Assembly (NCBI RefSeq): GCF_020423045.1
Contig: NZ_CP081943.1
Span: 4,216,001-4,280,000 of the forward strand
DNA length: 64,000 bases
Origin: Pseudomonas sp. MM213
Lineage (GTDB): Bacteria; Pseudomonadota; Gammaproteobacteria; Pseudomonadales; Pseudomonadaceae
Direction: 5' to 3'
Shown in pieces: positions 46,404 to 55,794 of this stretch. Within the stretch, counting starts at the first letter, position 1. Each line of letters starts with the position of its first letter. Below the pieces are notes generated by a model. The model was not told where the DNA came from. It did not search any database and worked only from the letters and a program-made list of their open reading frames with translations. The position numbers were made by a program, and so were the translations under genes.

Positions 46404-46441
46404 ATAAAAAACCCCGAAGGGTTCGAACCCTCCGGGGTTGT
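46404..46441 (-). terminator. Intrinsic terminator of the ssu operon
   Basis: On the minus strand AACCCCGGAGGGTTCGAACC, then CTTCGGGGTT, followed by T6: a long stem with an inner GGGTTCGAACCC palindrome. It lies 16 bases after the ssuF stop. Confidence 0.92.
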
Positions 46442-46456
46442 TGATTGTGCACGCCC

Positions 46457-46672
46457 TTACAACTTGGCGATCGACACCTCGGTGGATTTCACAAACGCGA
46501 TCACTTCGCTGCCGACCACCAGCTCCAGCTCTTTCACCGAGCGGGTGGTGATCACCGACGTGACGATGCCGGAAGCGGTTTGCACGTCGATTTCCGACAG
46601 CACGTCACCCAGTACGATTTCCTTGATCGAGCCTTTGAACTGGTTACGAACGTTGATGGCTTTGATAGTCAT
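46457..46672 (-). CDS. ssuF: TOBE/Mop-domain molybdopterin-binding-like protein
   Basis: A 71-residue single TOBE (Mop) domain: INVRNQFKGSIKEIVLGDVL, then TSVITTRSVKELELVVGSEV and IAFVKSTEVSIAKL. Such proteins bind molybdate or similar oxyanions. In the P. putida ssuEADCBF operon a protein of this kind is needed for normal growth on sulfonates, though its exact role is unclear. It is last in the ssu operon here, 33 bases after ssuB, which matches. Confidence 0.88.
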   Translation of the reverse strand: MTIKAINVRNQFKGSIKEIVLGDVLSEIDVQTASGIVTSVITTRSVKELELVVGSEVIAFVKSTEVSIAKL

Positions 46673-46705
46673 GATGTTGATTCCTGTCGTTGAATGAGGC
46701 TTGAG

Positions 46706-47512
46706 TTATTGAGCCCAGCGCAGTTGCGTAGGCAAGGGTGAAACAGGTTCCGGTTCCGGCGGCTGGCCAGGCAGCGCGAGGACGCGATTGAGGACTTCGG
46801 TTTCCAGCGCCGCCAGCCGATGCGAACCCCGAACCCGAGGGCGCGGCAGTTCCACGTGCAGGTCGAGGCCGACTTCGCCCTCTTCGATCAGGATCACCCG
46901 ATCGGCAATCGCCACCGCTTCACTGACGTCGTGAGTCACCAGCAACACGGTGAAACCGTGCTTCTGCCAGAGCCGTTCGATCAGTTGCTGCATTTCGATC
47001 CGGGTCAGGGCATCCAGCGCGCCCAGCGGTTCGTCCAGCAACAGCAGGCGCGGTTGATGGATCAGCGCGCGGGCCAGGGCCACACGTTGCTTCTGCCCGC
47101 CGGACAAGGCCGCCGGCCATTCATTGGCGCGGTCCGCCAGGCCGACCGACTCCAACGCTTCCAGCGCCTGTGGCCGCCAGTTACCCGAGAGACCGAGGCC
47201 GACGTTGTCGATGACCTTTTTCCACGGCAGCAGACGTGCTTCCTGGAACATCAGCCGGGTGTCTTCCCGCGCGTCACTCAGCGGTGCGGAACCGGCGAGC
47301 AATTCACCGCCCGTGGGTTTGTCGAGACCGGCGAGCAACCGCAGCAAGGTACTTTTGCCGCAACCACTGCGCCCCACCACGGCGACGAATTGGCCGGCCG
47401 GAATGTGCAGATCGATCTCGCGCAGCACCTGCCGCGAACCGAAGGTTTTTTGCAGCTTGCGCACCACCAGCGGAATCCCGCGCAGCAGGCGTGGAGGTTG
47501 TTGAGCGGTCAT
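46706..47512 (-). CDS. ssuB: Aliphatic sulfonate ABC transporter ATP-binding protein
   Basis: A 268-residue ABC ATPase: Walker [10 protein letters not shown] near residue 48, signature LSGGQKQR near 139, Walker B LLLLDEP. Its start overlaps the ssuC stop (ATGA), so the two are coupled. A longer frame upstream was rejected because it would lie in ssuC and add no homology. It drives sulfonate import with SsuC and SsuA. Confidence 0.94.
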   Translation of the reverse strand: MTAQQPPRLLRGIPLVVRKLQKTFGSRQVLREIDLHIPAGQFVAVVGRSGCGKSTLLRLLAGLDKPTGGELLAGSAPLSDAREDTRLMFQEARLLPWKKVIDNVGLGLSGNWRPQALEALESVGLADRANEWPAALSGGQKQRVALARALIHQPRLLLLDEPLGALDALTRIEMQQLIERLWQKHGFTVLLVTHDVSEAVAIADRVILIEEGEVGLDLHVELPRPRVRGSHRLAALETEVLNRVLALPGQPPEPEPVSPLPTQLRWAQ

Positions 47513-48291
47513 GCGGCACCTCCTTTGGCAACCTGATACGCCGGATGCCAGCGCAGCCACACACGTTCAAGTCCACGAGCCGCGAGGTCGGCCAGTTTGC
47601 CGAGCACCGCGTACATCAGGATCGCGAGCACCACCACGTCGGTCTGCAAAAACTCCCGAGCGTTCATTGCCAGGTAGCCAATGCCGGAGCTCGCGGAAAT
47701 GGTTTCAGCAACGATCAAGGTCAGCCACATGAAGCCCAGCGCAAAACGCACGCCGACCAGAATCGAAGGCAATGCACCCGGTAGAATCACCTGACGGAAC
47801 AGACTGAAACCGGACAAGCCGTAGCTGCGCGCCATCTCCACCAGCGCCGGGTCGACGTTGCGAATGCCGTGGTAGGTGTTGAGGTAGATCGGGAACAAGG
47901 TGCCCAACGCCACCAGGAAAATCTTCGCCGACTCGTCGATGCCGAACCACAGGATCACCAGCGGAATCAGCGCCAGATGTGGCACGTTGCGGATCATCTG
48001 CACCGAACTGTCGAGCAGGCGCTCGCCCCATTTCGACAGGCCGGTAATGAAGCCCAGCGCCAGGCCGATGCCGCCACCGATGGTGAAGCCCAGCGCCGCA
48101 CGCCAGCCGCTGATGGCCAGGTGCGTCCAGATTTCACCGCTGCGCACCAGGCTCACCCCGGCTTCGATCACGGCAATCGGCGCCGGCAGAATCCGTGTCG
48201 ACAACCAGCCCGCCGACACCGACAACTGCCACACCGCCAACAGCAAAATCGGCAACGCCCAGGGCGCAAAGTTGTGGATGATTCTCTTCAT
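47509..48291 (-). CDS. ssuC: Aliphatic sulfonate ABC transporter permease
   Basis: A 260-residue permease with six membrane segments and the EAA loop [23 protein letters not shown] 48291 gives the standard SsuC N-terminus, [20 protein letters not shown]; the much longer open frame upstream overlaps ssuD. It lies 8 bases downstream of the ssuD stop. Confidence 0.93.
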   Translation of the reverse strand: MKRIIHNFAPWALPILLLAVWQLSVSAGWLSTRILPAPIAVIEAGVSLVRSGEIWTHLAISGWRAALGFTIGGGIGLALGFITGLSKWGERLLDSSVQMIRNVPHLALIPLVILWFGIDESAKIFLVALGTLFPIYLNTYHGIRNVDPALVEMARSYGLSGFSLFRQVILPGALPSILVGVRFALGFMWLTLIVAETISASSGIGYLAMNAREFLQTDVVVLAILMYAVLGKLADLAARGLERVWLRWHPAYQVAKGGAA

Positions 48292-48299
48292 GGCGCGCC

Positions 48300-49448
48300 T
48301 CAGCTCTGGGACGCTGCTTTGGGAAGAATGTCGTTGGCGACCATCTCGCCGAACGGGCTGACGTAACCGGCGCTTTTCGGCAATTCCGGACGCTCGATGT
48401 CCAGATGCGGGAACAGCAACTCGGCGACGCGGTACGACTCTTCCAGGTGTGGATAACCGGAGAAGATGAAGGTGTCGATGCCCAGGTCCGCGTATTCCTT
48501 CACGCGGGCGGCCACGGTCGGACCGTCGCCGACCAGTGCAGTACCGGCACCGCCACGCACCAGGCCGACGCCGGCCCACAGGTTAGGGCTGACTTCCAGG
48601 TTGTCGCGACTACCGCCATGCAGCGCCGCCATGCGTTGCTGGCCCACGGAATCGAAGCGCGCCAGGGAAGCCTGGGCACGGGCAATGGTGTCGTCGTCCA
48701 GGTGCGAGATCAGTCGATCCGCCGCTTGCCAGGCTTCGGCATTGGTTTCACGGACGATCACGTGCAAGCGAATACCGAAGCGCACCGTGCGGCCAAGCTT
48801 CGCGGCTTTGGCGCGAACCTGTTCGATCTTCTCGGCCACGGCGGCCGGCGGTTCGCCCCAGGTCAGGACCATTTCCACTTGCTCGGCGGCCAGGTCTTGC
48901 GCGGCTTCCGACGAGCCGCCGAAATACAGCGGCGGACGCGGTTGCTGGATCGGCGGATAGAGCAACTTGGCGCCTTTCACGCTGATGTGCTGACCGTCGT
49001 AATCGACGGTTTCGCCTTCCAGCACGCGACGCCAGATGCGGGTGAATTCCACCGAAGCCTGATAGCGCTCTTCGTGGGTCAGGAACAAACCATCGCCGGC
49101 CAATTCTTCCGGATCACCGCCGGTCACCAGGTTGAACAGCGCACGACCGCCGGACAGACGATCCAGTGTCGCGGCCTGACGCGCAGCCACCGTCGGGGAA
49201 ATGATCCCGGGGCGCAGGGCGACAAGGAATTTCAAACGCTGGGTCACCGGGATCAGCGACGCGGCCACCAGCCACGAGTCTTCGCACGAGCGGCCAGTGG
49301 GAATCAGCACCCCGCCGAAGCCCAGACGATCCGCCGCTTGCGCGACTTGTTGCAGGTAACCGTGGTCAACGGCGCGAGCGCCTTCGGCGGTGCCAAGGTA
49401 ATGGCCGTCGCCGTGGGTAGGCAGGAACCAGAAGATATTGAGGCTCAT
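48300..49448 (-). CDS. ssuD: FMNH2-dependent alkanesulfonate monooxygenase
   Basis: A 382-residue TIM-barrel flavin monooxygenase of the bacterial luciferase family. With FMNH2 from SsuE and O2 it cleaves the C-S bond of alkanesulfonates to sulfite and an aldehyde. The N-terminal [17 protein letters not shown] and the active-site [17 protein letters not shown] and [16 protein letters not shown] match the family, and length is the expected 381-382. ATG 49448 was chosen over an upstream ATG on that basis. Confidence 0.95.
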   Translation of the reverse strand: MSLNIFWFLPTHGDGHYLGTAEGARAVDHGYLQQVAQAADRLGFGGVLIPTGRSCEDSWLVAASLIPVTQRLKFLVALRPGIISPTVAARQAATLDRLSGGRALFNLVTGGDPEELAGDGLFLTHEERYQASVEFTRIWRRVLEGETVDYDGQHISVKGAKLLYPPIQQPRPPLYFGGSSEAAQDLAAEQVEMVLTWGEPPAAVAEKIEQVRAKAAKLGRTVRFGIRLHVIVRETNAEAWQAADRLISHLDDDTIARAQASLARFDSVGQQRMAALHGGSRDNLEVSPNLWAGVGLVRGGAGTALVGDGPTVAARVKEYADLGIDTFIFSGYPHLEESYRVAELLFPHLDIERPELPKSAGYVSPFGEMVANDILPKAASQS

Positions 49449-49473
49449 GGAGTGGTCTCCTTGGGGAATCGAA

Positions 49474-50439
49474 TTACTGCGCTTTGGCAACGGCTGCCGG
49501 CGGCGTCCAGATCACGTCTTTGATGCTGAGCGGCTTCGGAATCAGCTTGAGCTGGTAGAAGCTGTCGGCGATTTTCTGTTGCGCAGCGACCACTTCCGGG
49601 GTCAGGAACAACGCGCCGTAGCCCTGGCGTTTCACCGAGGTCAGGGTGATGTCTTCCGGCAAGCCGAGCAGTGGCGAGACCTGCTTGGTCACGTCTTCAG
49701 GATTGGCCTTGGACCATTCGCCGACGGCGCGCACTTCTTCCACGAGGGTCTTGATCACCTCGGGATTTTTCTGTGCGTAAGGCTTGGTCGCCAGGTAGAA
49801 CTGATGGTTGTCGACGATGCCCTTGCCATCGCGCAGGGTGTGCGCTTGCAGCTGCTTCTCGGCGGCGGCCTGGTACGGGTCCCAGATGACCCAGGCATCG
49901 ACACTGCCACGCTCGAACGCGGCACGGGCATCGGCCGGCGGCAGGAAGACAGTCTGGATGTCGGTGTATTTGAGGCCGGCGTCTTCAAGCGCGCGGACCA
50001 GCAGGTAGTGAACGTTGGAGCCTTTGTTGAGCACGACTTTCTTGCCCTTGAGGTCCTTCACCGATTTGATCGGCGAGTCCTTCGGCACCAGGATCGCTTC
50101 GCTGTGCGGCGCAGGCGGTTCGTAGGCGACGTAGAGCAGATCGGCGCCCGCCGCTTGAGCAAATACCGGAGGCGTTTCGCCGGTGACACCGAAGTCGATG
50201 GAGCCGACGTTCAGGCCTTCAAGCAGCTGCGGGCCGCCGGGGAATTCAGTCCATTGCACATCGACACCTTGGGCGGCGAGGCGTTTTTCCAGAGTGCCTT
50301 TGGCTTTGAGCAGCACCAGGGTGCCGTATTTCTGATAGCCGATTCGCAGGGTTTCAGCTTGTGCTTGAGTAATGGCGCCGAAGGTTACAGCCGCAGCAAA
50401 CAGAGCGACCAGACCACGACGCAAAATGACAGTGCGCAT
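49474..50439 (-). CDS. ssuA: Aliphatic sulfonate-binding periplasmic protein
   Basis: A 321-residue binding protein. The signal peptide (residues 1-28, ending AQA) is followed by [20 protein letters not shown], the NMT1/SsuA start, and [23 protein letters not shown] 50439 is preceded by AGGAGAGCG. It supplies sulfonates to SsuBC and lies between ssuE and ssuD on the same strand. Confidence 0.93.
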   Translation of the reverse strand: MRTVILRRGLVALFAAAVTFGAITQAQAETLRIGYQKYGTLVLLKAKGTLEKRLAAQGVDVQWTEFPGGPQLLEGLNVGSIDFGVTGETPPVFAQAAGADLLYVAYEPPAPHSEAILVPKDSPIKSVKDLKGKKVVLNKGSNVHYLLVRALEDAGLKYTDIQTVFLPPADARAAFERGSVDAWVIWDPYQAAAEKQLQAHTLRDGKGIVDNHQFYLATKPYAQKNPEVIKTLVEEVRAVGEWSKANPEDVTKQVSPLLGLPEDITLTSVKRQGYGALFLTPEVVAAQQKIADSFYQLKLIPKPLSIKDVIWTPPAAVAKAQ

Positions 50440-50528
50440 AGCGCTCTCCTTTTTGCAGTTGGGTTTTGGCTGCACCTGCTTGGCCGTTGACGGCTGAGTA
50501 AGGTGAGTACATCAAGTCAGGGTGAGGC

Positions 50529-51122
50529 TTAAATGCTCCAGCGAGCACTCAACAAACGATCATTCAGCAGGTTCGGATCGATCGGCTTGGGCCGTCGGGC
50601 CATGGCGCTGAAGAACAACTCCAGCGATTCATTCAGTCGTTGTTCCAGCTCCGGCGCCAGCTGCGCCTGGGCGCTGCCTTCGCCGTAAGCGATCTGGCTG
50701 TCCACAGCGAAAATCCCGTGGAGCATTTCCTGGGCTTTCAATGCCGACAGCACTGGCTTGAGTGCGTAATCCACCGCCAGCATGTGAGCGATGCTGCCGC
50801 CGGTGGCCATGGGCAATACCACTTTGTGCGCCAGGGCGCGTTCGGGCAGCAGGTCCAGCACGGTTTTCAAAGCACCGGAAAACGACGCTTTGTACACCGG
50901 GGTGGCGATCAGCAGGCCATCGGCGTTTTCAATCTGTTGCAACAGGTCGATCACCTTGGGGCTGTCGAACCGTGCGTGCAGCAAGTCTTCGGCCGGGAAG
51001 TCCCGTACCTGATAACTCACCACTTCCACACCTTGCTCTTGCAACCAGCGTTGAGAGCGCTCCAGCAGCACCCCGGAACGTGAGCGTTGGCTGGGACTGC
51101 CACCGAGTGAGACGACCAGCAT
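50529..51122 (-). CDS. ssuE: NAD(P)H-dependent FMN reductase
   Basis: A 197-residue flavodoxin-like reductase that makes FMNH2 for SsuD. The FMN-binding [20 protein letters not shown] starts the protein, and [19 protein letters not shown] is the second FMN contact region. It is first in the ssu operon, so the promoter lies in 51123-51270. Confidence 0.94.
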   Translation of the reverse strand: MLVVSLGGSPSQRSRSGVLLERSQRWLQEQGVEVVSYQVRDFPAEDLLHARFDSPKVIDLLQQIENADGLLIATPVYKASFSGALKTVLDLLPERALAHKVVLPMATGGSIAHMLAVDYALKPVLSALKAQEMLHGIFAVDSQIAYGEGSAQAQLAPELEQRLNESLELFFSAMARRPKPIDPNLLNDRLLSARWSI

Positions 51123-51194
51123 TCAGACGATTCCTTGAACGGTGCAGGCGATTCGCAGTGGGCGATCTCGCTTCGATGGAGAGACCTTAACAGG

Positions 51195-51216
51195 TGATTT
51201 ATATATCTTTAAATCA
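51195..51216 (-). promoter_or_regulatory. Candidate operator upstream of ssuE
   Basis: TGATTTA (51195-51201) and TAAATCA (51210-51216) form a perfect 7-bp inverted repeat with an 8-base AT-rich spacer, about 75 bases before ssuE. AT-rich dyads of this size suit a LysR-type sulfur regulator such as CysB; that assignment is inference. Confidence 0.5.
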
Positions 51217-51271
51217 TATTTATTCATTTGGTTATGCGATGTAGTTCTATACGAAACCGCTTTCTCCGGGC

Positions 51272-51297
51272 AAAAAAATGGGCCGTATAAACGGCCC
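51272..51297 (-). terminator. Intrinsic terminator downstream of lsfA
   Basis: On the minus strand GGGCCGT, loop TTAT, ACGGCCC, then A and T7. It lies past the lsfA stop and a REP doublet and before the ssu promoter, keeping the two units apart. Confidence 0.88.
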
Positions 51298-51330
51298 GAA
51301 ATTCCCCTGCTATATGGATTTGCACAGCCC

Positions 51331-51421
51331 TTGTAGGAGCGAGGCTTGCCCGCGAAGAGGCCATGTCCAACATTGATGTTGGCTTTGACGACGCCTTCGC
51401 GGGCAAGCCTCGCTCCTACAG
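51331..51421. repeat. REP doublet, GTAGGAGCGAGGCTTGCCCGCG family, outward type
   Basis: GTAGGAG ends outward; the spacer contains CCAACATTGATGTTGG, a 16-base near-palindrome. It lies between the lsfA stop and its terminator, so it is transcribed in the lsfA 3' end. Confidence 0.9.
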
Positions 51422-51430
51422 GGACGTCGA

Positions 51431-52069
51431 TCAACGATTAGGCTGCGGCGTCAGGCGCAGGTACGGCTTCACCGCGCGATAACCCTTTGGAAAGCGCTTC
51501 TTGATTTCCTCTGGATCCTGAAGCGACGGCACGATCACCACTTCTTCACCGTCCTTCCAGTTGGCCGGGGTGGCCACCTTGTAGTTGTCGGTGAGTTGCA
51601 GCGAGTCGATCACCCGCAGGATTTCATGGAAGTTGCGGCCGGTGCTCGCCGGGTAGGTGATGGTCAGGCGAACCTTTTTGTTCGGGTCGATCACGAACAG
51701 CGAACGCACAGTCAGGGTGTCGTTGGCGTTCGGGTGAATCAGGTCGTACAGGTCCGATACCTTGCGATCAGCGTCGGCCAGGATCGGGAAGTTGACGATC
51801 GTGTTCTGGGTTTCGTTGATGTCCTCGATCCACTTGTGGTGCGAGTCCACCGGGTCTACCGACAACGCGATGGCCTTGACCCCGCGCTGGGTGAATTCAT
51901 CCTTGAGCTTGGCGGTGAAGCCCAGCTCGGTGGTGCACACCGGGGTGAAATCCGCCGGGTGGGAAAACAGCACGCCCCAGCTATCGCCCAGCCATTCATG
52001 GAAACGGATGGTGCCGGCGCTGGAATCCTGTTCGAAGTCGGGTGCGATGTCGCCGAGTCTGATGCTCAT
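51431..52069 (-). CDS. lsfA: 1-Cys peroxiredoxin (Prx6 type)
   Basis: A 212-residue peroxiredoxin. The peroxidatic cysteine is Cys45 in HPADFTPVCTTELG. There is no second CP-type motif, and the long C-terminal domain (ANWKDGEEVVIVPSL onwards) is that of Prx6/LsfA. It reduces hydroperoxides and in Pseudomonas is induced by oxidative stress or sulfate starvation. ATG 52069 follows AGGAG at a good distance; an 11-codon longer frame lacks a site. Its place beside ssu fits a sulfur-starvation role. Confidence 0.92.
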   Translation of the reverse strand: MSIRLGDIAPDFEQDSSAGTIRFHEWLGDSWGVLFSHPADFTPVCTTELGFTAKLKDEFTQRGVKAIALSVDPVDSHHKWIEDINETQNTIVNFPILADADRKVSDLYDLIHPNANDTLTVRSLFVIDPNKKVRLTITYPASTGRNFHEILRVIDSLQLTDNYKVATPANWKDGEEVVIVPSLQDPEEIKKRFPKGYRAVKPYLRLTPQPNR

Positions 52070-52146
52070 GGTGGGCTCCTGATGAGTAGGTGTAGAACTC
52101 AACTGTAGCTCGTGTTGGGGAGTTTAGAAAAAGAATAAATAAAGCC

Positions 52147-52167
52147 ATTCTTAGACTCTAAAAGAAT
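52147..52167 (-). promoter_or_regulatory. Candidate operator/promoter dyad upstream of lsfA
   Basis: ATTCTTAGACTCTAAAAGAAT holds the dyad TTAGA-C-TCTAA with flanking ATTC/GAAT, in an AT-rich stretch about 80 bases before lsfA. It could be a regulator site overlapping the -35/-10 region. No regulator is assigned. Confidence 0.45.
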
Positions 52168-52261
52168 ATTAAAGATCTGTTCACTGGACCTGCAAAGTCA
52201 TCGCGACGACTATCGCTTCCAAGGTTCGAGAAGGCCTTGAGTCGCTGCAAAAGAGGGAACG

Positions 52262-52299
52262 TTTCGGGACGGGATTACGGGGGTGACCCCGCCCCGAAA
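52262..52299 (-). other. Second hairpin behind the oprD terminator
   Basis: TTTCGGGACGGG (52262-52273) and CCCGCCCCGAAA (52288-52299) form a 12-bp stem with one wobble on the minus-strand transcript. It follows the terminator at 52304-52342 in the direction of transcription but lacks a T-run. It may back up that terminator ahead of lsfA. Confidence 0.55.
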
Positions 52300-52303
52300 A
52301 CGC

Positions 52304-52342
52304 AAAAGCCCCGCCCGGCGTGATGCCGGGCGGGGCTTTTTT
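52304..52342 (-). terminator. Intrinsic terminator of the first oprD-type gene
   Basis: AAAAGCCCCGCCCGGC, loop GTGAT, GCCGGGCGGGGCTTTT: a perfect 16-bp stem including the A/T flanks. It starts 21 bases after the porin stop. Confidence 0.95.
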
Positions 52343-52363
52343 TCAGCGGTTACGCGAGCGCTA

Positions 52364-53725
52364 TTACAACAGCGGGATCGAGTAGCTGACGATCAGGCGG
52401 TTTTCGTCCTGCGAACGAGTGCTCGGCAGGTCGGTACGCCACATAGCGTTTTTCCACATCAAACCAAGGTTTTTCAGCGGGCCTTCTTGTACAACGTACG
52501 CTAGGGTGAAGTCGCGTTCCCACTCGGAACGACCCGAAGCGTTCTCGCGGCCATTGCTGCCCACGGTGTCGATATCGTCACCTTTGAGGTACACAGCGCC
52601 AGCGGTCAGGCCTGGTACACCCACTTTAGCGAAGTCATACGAGTAGCGTGCTTGCCAGGTTTTTTCGCCGGCACGGGCGAATTTCTGGATTTGCATGTCA
52701 GTGATGATGTAAGCCGACGAGCCGTCACCCTGGTTCAGCCAAGGGAAGTCGCTGCTGCCGTTGCTGACCTGATAACCGCCACCGAAGGTGTGACCGGCAA
52801 CGGTGTACAGGAACAGGCCGCTGTACAGGTTGTTGTCGACTTTACCGCGACCACTTGGACTGGCGGTGTAGTTGCCGGTGCTGTAGTAGGTAGAGTCGTG
52901 ACCGTTGGCACCGTCGTCGCTGCTATTGAAGTAGCGCAGGTCGGATTTCAGAACGCCCGGGCCGATTGCCCAGTTGTGAACCAGACCCAGGAAGTGCTGC
53001 TTGTAGAAATCTTCCAGGTTGCCGTAGTAGTACTGGGCAGTCAGGTCTTTGGTGATTTTGTAGTCACCGCCACCGTAATAGAATTTGTTGCTGTCGCGGC
53101 CAGCCGCAGTGCGACCGTTGGCACCAGCGATCGACAACTCTTCGTTGTTGCTGGAGTTACGACCTTTGGCGTGCTCGATCTGACCACCGACCAGTGTAAG
53201 GTCCTTGATATCGCCCGAAGTGATCTGGCCACCCTGGAAGGTTTGTGGCAACAGACGACCGTCGTTGGTCACGATCACTGGCAGTTTTGGCTGCAAGGTA
53301 CCCAGCTTCAATTCGGTCTGGGAGATCTTGGCTTTGGCAGTCAGGCCCAGGCTGGAGAAGTTATCAACCGCTTCGCCGTTGGACTTGCTTGGGAAAACAG
53401 TGCCGCCGTAAGAACCATAGTTGGCCCCGGATGCAGCGGTCGCACCGTTAGTGCCGCCACCGGAATCCAGACGCACGCCCAGCAGGCCGATAGCATCGAT
53501 ACCGAAGCCGACGGTGCCTTGGGTGTAACCGGAGGTGAAACGCAGATCGAAGCCTTGGCCCCATTCTTCGTTTTTGTTCGCACCAGCGCCGTCACGGTTA
53601 TCGGTGTTGATGTAGAAGTTACGCAGCCCCAAAGTAGCTTTGCTGTCTTCGATGAAACCGGCGGCGCCTGCCTGCTGCGCCAAAACCCCTACGGCCACAG
53701 CCAGGGCCAAGGTGGACTTGTTCAT
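52364..53725 (-). CDS. OprD-family outer-membrane porin, copy 1
   Basis: A 453-residue OprD-type porin. The signal peptide (residues 1-24, ending AGA) is followed by AGFIEDSKATLGLRNFYIN. The rest is beta-rich with the LAYVVQEGPLKNLGLMWKN strand and an aromatic-poor SYSIPLL end. OprD porins are 18-stranded channels for small amines, acids and aromatic acids. ATG 53725 was chosen for the signal peptide and the GAGAGGAG leader; a longer frame upstream is not supported. The neighbours suggest a link to sulfur compounds, which is unproven. Confidence 0.9.
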   Translation of the reverse strand: MNKSTLALAVAVGVLAQQAGAAGFIEDSKATLGLRNFYINTDNRDGAGANKNEEWGQGFDLRFTSGYTQGTVGFGIDAIGLLGVRLDSGGGTNGATAASGANYGSYGGTVFPSKSNGEAVDNFSSLGLTAKAKISQTELKLGTLQPKLPVIVTNDGRLLPQTFQGGQITSGDIKDLTLVGGQIEHAKGRNSSNNEELSIAGANGRTAAGRDSNKFYYGGGDYKITKDLTAQYYYGNLEDFYKQHFLGLVHNWAIGPGVLKSDLRYFNSSDDGANGHDSTYYSTGNYTASPSGRGKVDNNLYSGLFLYTVAGHTFGGGYQVSNGSSDFPWLNQGDGSSAYIITDMQIQKFARAGEKTWQARYSYDFAKVGVPGLTAGAVYLKGDDIDTVGSNGRENASGRSEWERDFTLAYVVQEGPLKNLGLMWKNAMWRTDLPSTRSQDENRLIVSYSIPLL

Positions 53726-54054
53726 TGTTTCGCTCCTCTCGTTTCTAATTTTTTCGGTCCTGAGTCGAATGCCCTGGATCCTGAAATGTGCGGATACCGC
53801 TAACCGCAATCCGCGCGCCACTCAACTGATGTGTCTAAGTCAAGGGTCTAAGCGCGGCGAATGGGCCGGCATGGTAAACGTAAATACATTTATTTCATTC
53901 TTTTTCATGCCGTGCGGGAATAAAAAGCGGCATTTTAATCGCTACGGGACACTCGATATCGGCCCCGGCGGGATGCACTTTAGGGCTTTATTTTAAAAGC
54001 CAAAAAGAATAATAAATTCCTAAGTAATACCTAATTGGCATATGTGAAAAAAAC
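53726..54054. other. Leader and promoter region of the first oprD-type gene
   Basis: No gene is visible. On the minus strand the last 30 or so bases are a leader almost identical to that of the second porin (GAGACGAGAGGAG-like). Further upstream, AATTCCTAAGTAATACC (54015-54031) shares the AATTCCTAA half-site with the inverted repeat at 55640-55722. AT-rich stretches at 53880-53930 may hold the promoter. Confidence 0.5.
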
Positions 54055-54088
54055 ACAAAAAAGCCCCGCCAAACGGCGAGGCTCTTTT
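54055..54088 (-). terminator. Intrinsic terminator of the second oprD-type gene
   Basis: On the minus strand GAGCCTCGCCG, loop TTT, GGCGGGGCTT then TTTT. It begins 11 bases after the porin stop. Confidence 0.9.
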
Positions 54089-54098
54089 GCGCAATCTC

Positions 54099-55433
54099 TT
54101 ACAAGAAGCTGTAGGTGTAGTTGAAGATCAGACGGGTCTGGTCCTGGTCAGCGTTGGTGTTGCCACGATAAGCACCGTGACGCACCGTCGTGCCAAACCC
54201 TTTAAGTGGACCGGTTTGAATCACATAGTCTACGCGCAGGTCGGTTTCCCGCTCGTTCAGGTCTTCACCCGCGCCGCTGACGGTCTTGATATCCCGGCCA
54301 TACAAGTAAGCAGCCGAAGCTTTCAAGCCTGGTACACCCAAAGACGCGAAGTCATAGGTGTACTGACCGTACGTGGTGTTTTCACCGGCACGGATAAAGC
54401 TGCCCACAGTGGCATCGGTGAACGAGTAGAAGCTGGCGCCGCCACCACCTTCGTTGCGACCGTTGCCATCGACAACGTTGCCCTGGTTCAAGAAGACGAA
54501 GCCGCCGTCATCGTTGACACGCTGATGCCCGAGCAGGAACGCGTTGCCGCCCAGGGTGTAGGTGAACGTGGCGCTCCAGGTCTTGTTATCGACCTCGCCC
54601 TTGTTCTTGGCGAAACCACCGTTGTTGTTGAATTGGTAGCCAGCCTGACCGTTCTTGCCGTCGGAGCTGCTGTCGAAATAACGAAGGTCGGTCTTGAACG
54701 ACTGGTTGGGTGCGATCGGGTAGACGTGCACCAGGCCGAGGAAGTCCTGCTTGTAGAAGTCTTCCAGGTTCGCGTGGTAGTACTGCAGCATCAGGTCTTT
54801 GGTGACTTTCCAGTCCGCACCGGCATAACGGAACTGATTGCTGTCCTGAGTAGCGCCAGCCACAGACAGGCCAGTGCTGTTGCTGGACGCGCGACCCGTC
54901 GCGTGCTCCAGCTGACCTACGTTGAAGGTCACGTTGTCGATTTCCTTCGAGGTGATGGTGCCACCTTCAAAGGTTTGCGGCAGTACGCGACTGTCGTTCG
55001 CGATCAGGATCGGCATGTTTGGCTGCAGGGCACCACCGTAGTGGGCCTCTGTCTTCGAGAAGCGTGCCTTGACGTTGCCCGCCACGCGGCTCCACGAACT
55101 CTCTGCCGAACCATCGGTATCGCTAGGGCTGAAGGAGTTATTGTCCGGGTGATGGCCCTTGCCGCCGTCCAGATGGATACCGACCAATGCCTGGGCATCG
55201 ATACCGAAACCTACGACACCTTGGGTGAAGCCCGACTGGTAATCGAATTTGAGGCCTTCAGCGGCTTCGCGCTGACGGTTAGCTGGGGTCTTGGCGCCTT
55301 CACGGACATCGGCGTCGAAATAATAGGTACGCGAACTGACGGAAGCCTTGCTGTCTTCGATGAAACCGGCGGCGCCTGCCTGCTGCGCCATAACCCCTAG
55401 GGCCACGGCCAGCGCCAAGGTGGACTTGTTCAT
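54099..55433 (-). CDS. OprD-family outer-membrane porin, copy 2
   Basis: A 444-residue OprD-type porin. Its signal peptide and first mature residues (MNKSTLALAVALGVMAQQAG, then AAGFIEDSKA) are almost the same as in copy 1, at both protein and DNA level. The body differs: YYFDADVREGAKTPANRQRE, then VDYVIQTGPLKGFGTTVRHG near the end. It is divergent from the tauA-type gene. Substrate unknown. ATG 55433 follows GAGAGGAG. Confidence 0.9.
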   Translation of the reverse strand: MNKSTLALAVALGVMAQQAGAAGFIEDSKASVSSRTYYFDADVREGAKTPANRQREAAEGLKFDYQSGFTQGVVGFGIDAQALVGIHLDGGKGHHPDNNSFSPSDTDGSAESSWSRVAGNVKARFSKTEAHYGGALQPNMPILIANDSRVLPQTFEGGTITSKEIDNVTFNVGQLEHATGRASSNSTGLSVAGATQDSNQFRYAGADWKVTKDLMLQYYHANLEDFYKQDFLGLVHVYPIAPNQSFKTDLRYFDSSSDGKNGQAGYQFNNNGGFAKNKGEVDNKTWSATFTYTLGGNAFLLGHQRVNDDGGFVFLNQGNVVDGNGRNEGGGGASFYSFTDATVGSFIRAGENTTYGQYTYDFASLGVPGLKASAAYLYGRDIKTVSGAGEDLNERETDLRVDYVIQTGPLKGFGTTVRHGAYRGNTNADQDQTRLIFNYTYSFL

Positions 55434-55794
55434 TGTTAAACTCCTCTCGTCTCTAATTCTTGTATTCCTGGCCCGGAATCAATGTCCCAAGTCCTAAGAT
55501 GCGCGATTAGCGCCAGAGCGTGACCCACAAGTCAATCGTAACCATGTGTGTCTACGACCATGGTCTAATCCCCGTTTTTTGGTCCGTGCAGGGTCATGAT
55601 TTCGTCATAAACCTGAAAAGAATGAATGGATTCTTTTCTAATACCGTTTAGGAATTTTGCTCACCGTTTGCTGCCCCGCGGACTAGAGCGGCCAGCTCAT
55701 AAGCTAATTCCTAAATGGTATTTATTAGGCGTTTTTTAGATCGATTAGGTTTGGAAGCAATTCCGCAACAATTCCTATCGATAAGGCCTACGCC
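55434..55794. promoter_or_regulatory. Divergent promoter region between oprD copy 2 and tauA-type gene
   Basis: No gene is seen in these 361 bases. A 17-bp inverted repeat, AATACCGTTTAGGAATT (55640-55656) and AATTCCTAAATGGTATT (55706-55722), differs at one position and is spaced by 49 bases, as for a dimeric or looping regulator. A half-site recurs at 54015. A second weaker AT-rich track (55725-55760) precedes the tauA-type start. The regulator is not known. Confidence 0.6.

Noticed and set aside
46411..46440. GGTTCGAA-type sequence suggesting a tRNA T-arm
   Set aside because: It is the inner palindrome of a terminator; no acceptor or anticodon stem can be drawn around it.
47512..48579. Longer form of ssuC starting upstream
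   Set aside because: The extension lies inside ssuD and has no membrane or family features; the canonical start at 48291 follows the ssuD stop.
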